A stretch of 7,362 nt of DNA from CAYRVX01 sp964642165. Lineage in GTDB: Bacteria > Planctomycetota > Phycisphaerae > SM23-33. The stretch spans positions 1-7,362 of the forward strand of contig CAZXOC010000334.1 of NCBI GenBank assembly GCA_964642165.1, in the 5' to 3' direction. Position numbers and translations under genes: made by a program. Under the pieces are notes generated by a model that was given only the letters and a program-made list of their open reading frames with translations, had not been told where the DNA came from and ran no database searches. Shown one piece after another: positions 1 through 5,136 of this stretch (the first letter of the stretch is position 1; each line of letters opens with the position of its first letter).

Positions 1-15
1 CCATCCCCACCAACA

Positions 16-366
16 CTATCCCTTGGGCCTGATGGAGTCAAGTGCATACCCACTTTGCCGAATCCCATCCCTGCCCGTGGCGAGATCGGGTAGCATAGTG
101 CCTCCGATGGGCTCGGGGACGGTCTCCGAGCCCAGGTGAACACGCGGAACGGACCAACGGCTGCGCCAGGTGGTGAATGGCGGCTCGGGGTCAGGCTGCT
201 TTTCCGCTTTGGTCTCGGCGTCTGCGGCCGCGGCGTCTGGCAGGCGGAAGGGAAAGCGGCGGCGTCCCGATGGATCCCGATGGATCCCGATGGACATCGC
301 CACCGCAGTCCATAGGCGTTCGAGCCCCCGGCGCGGCCGGGCGAGGGCGGAATTAGCAGAAGCCAT
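16..366 (-). CDS. Hypothetical protein, weak open reading frame
   Basis: An open frame of 116 codons starting MASANSALARPRRG. Third-position GC is moderately high, so it could be a real small gene, but support is thin. No ribosome binding site precedes the ATG (the upstream bases are AT-rich). No domain, signal peptide or membrane segment is seen. The middle is charged and Pro/Ala-rich. The frame contains a 10-bp unit repeated three times, which is not a multiple of three and would not be expected inside a conserved protein, and a perfect 9-bp dyad. I do not recognise it, and it may be non-coding. Confidence 0.2.
   Translation of the reverse strand: MASANSALARPRRGLERLWTAVAMSIGIHRDPSGRRRFPFRLPDAAAADAETKAEKQPDPEPPFTTWRSRWSVPRVHLGSETVPEPIGGTMLPDLATGRDGIRQSGYALDSIRPKG
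108..134. repeat. Perfect 9-bp inverted repeat
   Basis: TGGGCTCGG (108-116) and CCGAGCCCA (126-134) are exact reverse complements with a 9-base spacer. They would form a strong hairpin in RNA from either strand. No T-tract follows on either side. It could be a 3'-end structure for a gene to either side, a protein site, or chance in GC-rich DNA. Confidence 0.5.
265..294. repeat. Three tandem copies of TCCCGATGGA
   Basis: The 10-bp unit TCCCGATGGA occurs three times without interruption at 265-274, 275-284 and 285-294. The unit length is not a multiple of three, so copy-number change would shift any reading frame through it. It looks like a short slippage-type tandem repeat, or three phased binding sites of about one helical turn each. 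Confidence 0.75.
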
Positions 367-444
367 TATTTTAAAAGGTGTTATGACCTATTCTGCCTCG
401 GCGGGCGGCGGCGAGGGGGGGCAGAAGCCCTATCTGTGAATAGG
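356..444. repeat. 9-bp direct repeat and nested dyads around an AT-rich patch
   Basis: GCAGAAGCC occurs at 356-364 and again at 421-429. Between them, TTCTGC (391-396) is complementary to the first six bases of either copy. CCTATT (388-393) is complementary to AATAGG (439-444). The intervening DNA changes abruptly from an AT-rich patch with TTTTAAAA (369-376) to a G-rich run. Alternative hairpins are possible. The direct repeat could also be a footprint of an old insertion, but no element is left to prove it. Confidence 0.45.
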
Positions 445-543
445 CATTGCAGGCGGCAGCGGGTGATTGTACGCCCTTCCATAAAACCACTATGAATTCG
501 TAATATATAAGTACCTTCTATAACTAGAGTAATGACGATCATG

Positions 544-587
544 CGATTGTGTCACTCGGCTTTAATGTTGACACAATCGACACAATC
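544..587. repeat. 11-bp inverted repeat with an extra tandem half-site (operator-like)
   Basis: CGATTGTGTCA (544-554) and TGACACAATCG (569-579) are exact reverse complements with a 14-base spacer. The core GACACAATC is then repeated directly at 579-587, giving three half-sites: one inverted and two in tandem at 9-bp spacing. It lies beside an AT-rich stretch about 65 bases past the stop of the signalling operon. Without a U-tract it is not a standard terminator. An operator for a dimeric regulator or a 3'-end stem-loop are both possible. Confidence 0.6.
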
Positions 588-598
588 CCGGCGGCGGA

Positions 599-620
599 GG
601 GGCGTCGAATGGGGCGTCGA
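599..620. repeat. 10-bp direct repeat GGGGCGTCGA
   Basis: GGGGCGTCGA occurs at 599-608 and at 611-620, separated by two bases. It lies just past the operator-like dyad and within 55 bases of the last operon stop. Two copies of a GC-rich decamer are suggestive but could be chance or local duplication. Confidence 0.5.
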
Positions 621-652
621 CGTGTGTAGATTGCCGGCCCGGGCGGGCGGCG

Positions 653-1651
653 TCAGTCGTTGCGGCGGACGGCGGCGGCGGTGGGGAAGGCTACCAGCTC
701 CGCCAGTGTGACGTCGGCGTCGGTGAAGGGCTGCTCGCCCTTGCGGTAGAGGGTCGCCACGCCGATCAGCTCGTCCGGGGCCGGGATCAGGGGGATGCCC
801 AGGAGGCTCACGCCGGGCAGGTGCCGGCGGATCGAGGCGTCGAAGAGGTGGGCCTCCTCCCCCGCGTCGAGGAGGATCAGCCGGGGCTCGTCGACGATGA
901 GGCGGGTCACCGGCTCGGCGAGGTGGCGGCAGAACGTCAGCCCGTCGGGGTGGGGCACGCCGAAGCGCCCGACGACGCGCAGGTCGGCGTTCTCGTCGCA
1001 GACCATGGCGATGCCGAAGACCGCCCCCGAGCGGATCGCGAACAGCCGGAACAGCGCCGCGAAGACGTCGTCGTCGCTGCCGGCCAGGATCATCGCGTTC
1101 TGGTAGGCGATGACCGTCTGCTGCCGCGAGAGCTGCCCGCTGAGCGTCCGGTACGCGCAGGTCAGGCCCGCGCAGGTGCTGTCCAGCCGCCCCTGGATGC
1201 TGCGGCGCTCGTGGTCGATGTCCTCGATCGTCCGGTGGAGCCGCCGGTTGTGCTCCTCCAGGTCGACGGACTGCCGCCGGCGCCCCAGCTCGTCCCGGAT
1301 GGTCTGCCGCAGGCGCTCCACGTTCAGCGGCTTGGTCATCATCTCGACGGGCCTGCGGCGGGAGGCCTCGGTGAGCGTCTCGGGGTCGCCGTAGCCGGTG
1401 ATGACGACCGCCGGGACCTCTCCGGCGACCTCGCGGAGCTCGTCGAGGACCTCCAGGCCGCTGCGGTCGCCGAGGTGGACGTCCATGATCAGCAGGTCGG
1501 GGCGGCGGCTGCGGGCCTGGTCGATCGCCTCGGTCCCGCTGCCGGCCGTCGAGACGCGCACGTCCGCCGACGCCAGCGCATCGACGAGCAGGTTCCTCAG
1601 CTCCCGTTCGTCGTCCACCACCAACACGTCGGCAACGTCACGGCTGGCCAT
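653..1651 (-). CDS. Response regulator, REC-coiled coil-GAF
   Basis: A 332-aa protein. Residues 8-125 form a receiver domain with Asp13-Asp14, phospho-acceptor Asp57 (LLIMDVHLGD), Thr85 (VVITGYG) and Lys107-Pro108. Residues 110-180 are charged and helical, probably a coiled coil (around LEEHNRRLHRTIEDIDHERR). Residues 190-328 resemble a GAF domain, including a FAALFRLFAIRSGAVFGIAM segment and the end IGVATLYRKGEQPFTDADV. There is no HTH, GGDEF, EAL or kinase domain, so its output is unclear. It may be a phosphate sink, an allosteric partner of the kinase, or a ligand-sensing adaptor. Its ATG lies 14 bp inside the 3' end of the kinase gene and has GAGAGG about 10 bases upstream, so translational coupling is likely. 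It is the last gene of the operon. Confidence 0.87.
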   Translation of the reverse strand: MASRDVADVLVVDDERELRNLLVDALASADVRVSTAGSGTEAIDQARSRRPDLLIMDVHLGDRSGLEVLDELREVAGEVPAVVITGYGDPETLTEASRRRPVEMMTKPLNVERLRQTIRDELGRRRQSVDLEEHNRRLHRTIEDIDHERRSIQGRLDSTCAGLTCAYRTLSGQLSRQQTVIAYQNAMILAGSDDDVFAALFRLFAIRSGAVFGIAMVCDENADLRVVGRFGVPHPDGLTFCRHLAEPVTRLIVDEPRLILLDAGEEAHLFDASIRRHLPGVSLLGIPLIPAPDELIGVATLYRKGEQPFTDADVTLAELVAFPTAAAVRRND

Positions 1652-3908
1652 CGTCTCGTTTCCTCTCGTCGCCCGCGTCCGGCTCGGCCGGCAGCAGGAT
1701 ACGGACCGTCGTGCCCCGCCCGAGGCGGGAGTCGATCCAGATCTTCCCGCCGTTGCTCTCGACCAGCCGCCGCGCCCGGGGCAGCCCCAATCCGCGCCGT
1801 CGCCCGGCGGGCTGGGCGGAGAAGAACGGCGTGCAGGCCCGCGCGGCGGTGCGTTCGTCCATGCCCGGCCCGTCGTCCCGGACGGTCAGGAGCACGCCGG
1901 GGTCGATCCCGTCGGGCTCCGCCGCCAGGTGGATGTGCGGCCCGGCCGGGGCCGCCGTCGCGGCGTTCGTCATCAGTTCCACGAGCACTGCCTGCGTCTG
2001 CGCCGGGTCCGCCCACACGTTCGGGCACCCGTCTTCAATCTGTATATCGACCTGAGCGGACCTCGCTTGAGGATGATCCGACGACGAGAAGGTTTCGGCG
2101 GCGCAGGCGAGCAGCTCCCCGGCGGCGACGGCGGACCGGTGCGGCTGGGGGGGGCGGGCGACCTGCATCAGCTCGGTGATGGTGTCGCTGATCCGCTGGG
2201 CCTGCTCGACGATGGTCTGCCACGTCTTGCGATCCTCGTCCGAATCGGCGCGGTCGCGCATGAGCTGCGCGCGCCCGGAGACGACCGCCAGCGGGGTGTT
2301 CAGCTCGTGGGCGGCCCCGGCGGCGAGGTCGCCGATCGCCTCGAGCGTCCGCGCGTCGGCCATGGCCTCCTGCGCGTCGGCCAGCTCCCGCGAGGCCCGG
2401 GCCAGTTCCTCGCCCAGCTCCACCGCCCGGCGCCGCTGCCGGACCAGCCCCAGCGCCATGCCGAGCGCGCCGGCGAGGGCATCGGGCGTTTCCGCGGCCG
2501 CGTCGGCGGGCAGCAGGACGCCGCCCAGCCACCGCCCGCCGCACGTCAGGGGCAGGTGAGCGCCGGCCGCCTCGCCCGCCCAGGCGCGCCAGCCGTCCGC
2601 CTCGGCCAGGAGGTCGGGCAGGGCCTCCGCCGCCGCCGGCGGGCGCGGCGCGGGCCCCTCGCCGCCGGGGGCGCGCAGGGCGAAGCTGCGCCACTCGGGG
2701 GGGCGCTTCGGACCTCGGCGAACGGCGAGGATGGACCCGCCGCGGTCGTCCAGGCCGTAGGCGACCGCGCAGCGCCCGGCGGCTCCCGCCGGCGCGAGCA
2801 GCGCCTCGGCGATGCGGGCCAGCACGTCGCCCACGGTGGCGTCCGGCGGCAGCGAGGCGGCGAAGCGCGCGAGCCGGTCGAACGCCCGCGCCCGGGCCGA
2901 CAGGGCATCCGCCCGGCGGCGGAGCGACTCGTGGAGCCGCCCCAGCTCCTCGCTCGCCGCGGCCGACAGGGCCAGGCACGTCGCCTTGCGCCCGACCCGG
3001 CTGAGCCCCAGGAGGCGGCCGTGCCTCTCGACCGCCTCGGGCAGCCGGCCGGCCACCTCGTCGAGCAGGTCCCCGCCGATGCCCAGCGCGCGGGCGAGGC
3101 CTTCGGTCGGCGGCGGCGCGGAGCAGTTGCCCGAGAAGCCCAGGGCCCCCCGCCGCGCGAGGGCGTCGGCCAGGGCGACCACGAGGACGAGCGTCCTGTC
3201 CCCGGCGGAAGGCGGGATCGCCCCGGCGGGCTGGTGGTGCAGCCAGATGACGTTCTCGACGGCCCGGGGCAGGCGCCACAGCCGCGCTAAACGCCGGCCG
3301 GCGGCCAGGTGGTCCACGCCCAGGACCTTCCCCTCGAAGGCCGCCAGGCTGGCGTGGTGGCTTCGCGCCCCGGCCAGGGCACGCGCGTAGCTTCGGGGCA
3401 GGGCGTCGGCCAGAAGGAGCTTGCCGAGATCGTGAAGGAGCCCGCAGGTGAAGGCCTGCTCGCGGTCCAGGTCCGCCGCCGCGCCCTCGGCGAGCAGGCC
3501 GGCCGCCGAGGCCACCGCCAGGCAGTGCGTGCAGAAGGCGGGGTGGTCCCAGCCGCAGCGGGGGCGGGGGCTCGAGGCGGCGGCCGCGGCGGACAGCGCA
3601 GCCGAGCGGACGGCGTCCGCGGGCAGGTGACGAACGGCCTGGGCGACGGTCCCGGCCGGGCTAGGCGAGGAGTCCGCGGCCATCGAGAGCACCTTGGCCG
3701 CCAGGGCCGGGTCGGCGGCGACGAGGCGGGCGACCAGCCTGAGCCTCTCCCCCTCGTCGCCCGGCGCGCCGGGGCCGGTCAGTTCGAGGATCGCCGCCGC
3801 CACGTCGGGCCGCGTCGGCAAGCTCCCGCACCGCCGGACGATCACGTCCAGTTGGTGGGCGTCGATCCTCCCTGCCGCGGCGCTGCGCCTGTCGGTATGT
3901 TCCTCCAC
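1638..3908 (-). CDS. HDOD-GAF hybrid sensor histidine kinase
   Basis: A 756-aa protein, apparently soluble (no clear membrane segment). Residues 25-255 are an HDOD/HD-like domain with His128, HDLGK at 159-163, His200, HH at 224-225 and Asp248. This is the order of metal ligands in HD phosphohydrolases, but there is no GYP motif. Residues 344-488 look like a degenerate GAF sensor, followed by a helical linker. The HisKA box DLAAGAAHELNTPLAVVSG has phospho-acceptor His534. The HATPase domain shows the N-box (LVELMTNAATA, Asn648), the G1 box DDGPGM (678-683), the F-box TPFF and a GLGL G2 box (706-709), ending in the usual SNGGKIWIDSRLGRGTTVRILLP. The GTG start was chosen for GAGG eight bases upstream and because upstream codons lie inside the previous gene. 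The kinase should autophosphorylate and pass phosphate to one or both adjacent receivers. Confidence 0.87.
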   Translation of the reverse strand: MEEHTDRRSAAAGRIDAHQLDVIVRRCGSLPTRPDVAAAILELTGPGAPGDEGERLRLVARLVAADPALAAKVLSMAADSSPSPAGTVAQAVRHLPADAVRSAALSAAAAASSPRPRCGWDHPAFCTHCLAVASAAGLLAEGAAADLDREQAFTCGLLHDLGKLLLADALPRSYARALAGARSHHASLAAFEGKVLGVDHLAAGRRLARLWRLPRAVENVIWLHHQPAGAIPPSAGDRTLVLVVALADALARRGALGFSGNCSAPPPTEGLARALGIGGDLLDEVAGRLPEAVERHGRLLGLSRVGRKATCLALSAAASEELGRLHESLRRRADALSARARAFDRLARFAASLPPDATVGDVLARIAEALLAPAGAAGRCAVAYGLDDRGGSILAVRRGPKRPPEWRSFALRAPGGEGPAPRPPAAAEALPDLLAEADGWRAWAGEAAGAHLPLTCGGRWLGGVLLPADAAAETPDALAGALGMALGLVRQRRRAVELGEELARASRELADAQEAMADARTLEAIGDLAAGAAHELNTPLAVVSGRAQLMRDRADSDEDRKTWQTIVEQAQRISDTITELMQVARPPQPHRSAVAAGELLACAAETFSSSDHPQARSAQVDIQIEDGCPNVWADPAQTQAVLVELMTNAATAAPAGPHIHLAAEPDGIDPGVLLTVRDDGPGMDERTAARACTPFFSAQPAGRRRGLGLPRARRLVESNGGKIWIDSRLGRGTTVRILLPAEPDAGDERKRDDGQP

Positions 3909-3930
3909 AGGCAGGACCTCGGCGAGGCGA

Positions 3931-4503
3931 TCACCGGCCTCGAACCAGCGCGACCATGCGCTCGATGACGTTCTCGATGTTGAAGGGCTTCTTGAAGAAC
4001 TCGTCGGCCCCGGCGTCCATGAGGGTCTTGACCTCCGCGGGATCGGCCACACCGGAGATCACGAGGATCCGGGTGTCGGCCAACTCCGGGCGGCTGCGGA
4101 TCGTCTTGCAGACCACGTTACCGTCGACGTCCGGCAGCTTAAAGTCGAGCACGACGACGTCGGGTCGGAACTCCTCGGTCAGGACGCCGGCGTCGTAGCC
4201 GGTGGTGGCCGTGGCGATCTCGAACCGCCCGTCCTGCTGGAGCATGTCGACGAACAGCTCGACCATCTCCGGCTCGTCGTCCACCACGAGGACGCGGATC
4301 TTGTCGCCCCCGAAGGCGTCCAGCGGGATGCTGTTCTCCTTCATGAACTTGATGAGCTTGTCGCGGGGGATCCGCCGGAAGCGGCTGCCCGGCACGCGGA
4401 AGCCCTCCAACTGCCCGTTGTCGAAGCAGCGAATGATCGTCTGCTGGGAAAGGTTGCAGACGGCGGCAGCCTCCCCTGTCGTGTAGACGGCCTTGTGTCT
4501 CAC
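3931..4503 (-). CDS. DNA-binding response regulator, N-terminal HTH plus REC
   Basis: A 190-aa protein with an unusual domain order. Residues 7-57 (TTGEAAAVCNLSQQTIIRCF and onward, ending IPRDKLIKFM) form an excisionase/MerR-type winged helix-turn-helix. Residues 69-188 are a receiver domain. The receiver shows the acidic pair Asp75-Asp76, the phospho-acceptor Asp120 in VVVLDFKLPD, Ser150 at the switch position and the conserved Lys172-Pro173. Most response regulators place DNA binding after the receiver. The start is GTG (VRHKAVYTT), preceded by GGGAGAGG five bases upstream. It is the first gene of the operon; the kinase gene begins 22 bp downstream. The protein probably binds DNA when phosphorylated, but whether the kinase encoded next to it is its partner is inference. 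Autoregulation through the upstream dyad is possible. Confidence 0.88.
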   Translation of the reverse strand: MRHKAVYTTGEAAAVCNLSQQTIIRCFDNGQLEGFRVPGSRFRRIPRDKLIKFMKENSIPLDAFGGDKIRVLVVDDEPEMVELFVDMLQQDGRFEIATATTGYDAGVLTEEFRPDVVVLDFKLPDVDGNVVCKTIRSRPELADTRILVISGVADPAEVKTLMDAGADEFFKKPFNIENVIERMVALVRGR

Positions 4504-4528
4504 GTTGGCCTCTCCCTTGCGTCCGCCC

Positions 4529-4587
4529 GGCGAGAGGGGACCTAGCGTCCCCGACGGCCGAAGGTCCTCTCGCCATGTCGCGGCCGT
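4529..4587 (-). promoter_or_regulatory. Structured 5' leader with interleaved stems (pseudoknot-like)
   Basis: On the minus-strand RNA, four segments occur in the order A-B-A'-B'. A (4587-4581, ACGGCCG) pairs with A' (4560-4554, CGGCCGT) over 7 bp. B (4574-4562, GGCGAGAGGACCT) pairs with B' (4543-4529, AGGTCCCCTCTCGCC) over 13 bp with a two-base bulge. An alternative local hairpin, GGGGAC-N5-GTCCCC (4552-4536), competes with B'. Connecting loops are 6, 1 and 10 nt. B' ends 25 nt upstream of the GTG start, just before the ribosome binding site. The arrangement could be a pseudoknot, a two-state switch, or a DNA dyad used as an operator by the HTH-REC protein. I do not recognise a known riboswitch class. 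Confidence 0.5.
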
Positions 4588-4592
4588 TTTTT
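4554..4592 (+). terminator. Plus-strand intrinsic-terminator-like hairpin with T6
   Basis: Read on the plus strand, ACGGCCG (4554-4560) and CGGCCGT (4581-4587) form a 7-bp GC-rich stem with a 20-nt loop, followed directly by six T (4587-4592). It has the form of an intrinsic terminator, though the loop is long. No plus-strand gene precedes it, so any function would be to stop antisense transcription across the operon. The same bases form part of the minus-strand leader structure, which may be their real role. Confidence 0.3.
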
Positions 4593-4632
4593 AGCTTAAC
4601 CCCCCAGGCGTTACACCTTCTCAGACTTGCTT

Positions 4633-4660
4633 AGTTTACCACGCTTGCTCGGCTTGGCAA
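4633..4660 (-). promoter_or_regulatory. Candidate sigma-70-type promoter of the signalling operon
   Basis: Read on the minus strand, TTGCCA (4660-4655; five of six match to TTGACA) is separated by 16 bp from TAAACT (4638-4633; four of six match to TATAAT). It lies in the locally AT-richer stretch ahead of the HTH-REC gene. The predicted transcription start near 4626 would give a 5' leader of about 120 nt that contains the structured element at 4529-4587. This is motif matching only. Confidence 0.4.
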
Positions 4661-4794
4661 GGCAAAAAGAGGCGAAAGAGCCGCAGAATCGCGGGAAGGA
4701 GGGGCGAGGATGGTCCCCGCGGCGAGTGCGCGGCTAAGCGCTTGCCCATATGAGGCTTGGCGCGAGGCGGGGGCCTGCTCGGCGTGCGCAAAGC

Positions 4795-4822
4795 AGCGGG
4801 CACGGCTCCATCCGCGCCCGCT
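4795..4822 (-). terminator. Stem-loop downstream of flgM, possible terminator
   Basis: A perfect 7-bp inverted repeat, AGCGGGC at 4795-4801 and GCCCGCT at 4816-4822, with a 14-nt loop. It begins 27 nt after the flgM stop. No real U-tract follows on the minus strand, so it would be a factor-dependent or weak terminator at best. It could also simply stabilise the 3' end of the flgM mRNA. Confidence 0.3.
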
Positions 4823-4848
4823 CAAAGCTTCCGGTCAGGGCCAACCGG

Positions 4849-5136
4849 CTATAGGAGTTCGGGGAACAGCTCGTCCAGGAGTCTTTCGACGGCGGCATCG
4901 ATCCGTTCGGAGGTCTCGTAGGTGCCGGCCTCGATCTCGCGCTTCACCCGGGCCACGAGCTCCGCGCGGACCTCGGGGACCTCCTGGATCCTGGCCGCCA
5001 GCTCGGCAGCCGTCGAGATCTCCACCACGTCGGAAACGTCGCCCACCGGCTGAGTCGGCCCGCTCGGCAGCGCGGGGTTGGTGGGCTCGACCGGCTTGGG
5101 AGCCCAAGCAGGATGGACGCCATCGATGTTATTCAT
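4849..5136 (-). CDS. flgM: FlgM-like anti-sigma-28 factor
   Basis: A 95-aa protein with the architecture of FlgM, the cytoplasmic inhibitor of the flagellar sigma factor sigma-28 (FliA). FlgM holds back late flagellar genes until it is exported through the hook-basal body. The N-terminal 35 residues are Pro/Thr/Ser-rich and probably disordered, as in FlgM. The typical VEISTAAELAARI segment is at 38-50. The sigma-binding helical region follows at about 53-92, with PEVRAELVARVKREIEAGTY and then ERIDAAVERLLDEL. I chose the start reading MNNIDG because FlgM proteins usually begin this way. GAGGGA lies about 11 nt upstream. An in-frame ATG at 5307, with a GAGGA 9 nt upstream, would add 57 residues of no recognised type. 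No fliA or flagellar structural gene is visible here, so flgM stands alone between mnmG and a signalling operon. Confidence 0.82.
   Translation of the reverse strand: MNNIDGVHPAWAPKPVEPTNPALPSGPTQPVGDVSDVVEISTAAELAARIQEVPEVRAELVARVKREIEAGTYETSERIDAAVERLLDELFPELL

Larger units (their letters stand above)
1..652. other. Region without a confident gene, rich in small repeats and dyads
   Basis: This region lies downstream of the signalling operon. It is GC-rich at 1-355 and 590-652, with AT-rich patches at about 361-385 and 478-545. It contains one weak minus-strand frame (16-366) and several repeats listed separately. No tRNA, transposase or CRISPR was seen. Just after the operon stop there is a GC palindrome (GCCCGGGC at 638-645) with extended but imperfect pairing, and no U-tract. 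The AT-rich patch has loose -10-like motifs on both strands but no promoter worth calling. Confidence 0.5.

Noticed and set aside
300..345. tRNA-like T-arm (GGCGTTCGAGCCC)
   Set aside because: No matching D-arm, anticodon stem or acceptor stem could be placed around it.
478..545. AT-rich patch considered as a promoter
   Set aside because: Several -10-like hexamers are present on both strands, but none has a credible -35 at 16-18 bp or a gene to drive.
821..2179. Plus-strand open frame of 452 codons antisense to REC-GAF
   Set aside because: Its apparent order comes from the complement of REC-GAF codons; it shows no domain and crosses the boundary of two real genes.
2035..3279. Minus-strand frame of 414 codons in another phase inside the kinase
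   Set aside because: It is Arg/Gly/Pro/Ala low-complexity translation of kinase DNA, whereas the chosen phase shows all kinase and HDOD motifs.
1398..3290. Very long plus-strand open frame (630 codons) antisense to the kinase
   Set aside because: It lies opposite the well-supported kinase and REC-GAF genes, its translation is low-complexity Arg/Pro/Gly/Ala sequence, and such frames are expected in GC-rich DNA.
3909..4052. Extension of the kinase to an upstream ATG at 4052
   Set aside because: The extra 48 codons overlap the receiver domain of the previous gene and translate to Ser/Arg/Pro-rich sequence. The GTG at 3908 has a good ribosome binding site.
3694..4545. Plus-strand frame of 283 codons ending just before the T6 hairpin
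   Set aside because: The nearby terminator-like hairpin is tempting, but the frame is antisense to HTH-REC and the kinase, and no ribosome binding site or domain supports it.
4661..4694. CCGC/GCGG mini-hairpin with T-rich stretch as flgM terminator
   Set aside because: The stem is only 4 bp and the T-rich stretch is interrupted and offset, so it is too weak to call.
4631..4825. 64-codon minus-strand frame between flgM and the HTH-REC gene
   Set aside because: There is no ribosome binding site or family resemblance, and it covers the candidate promoter.
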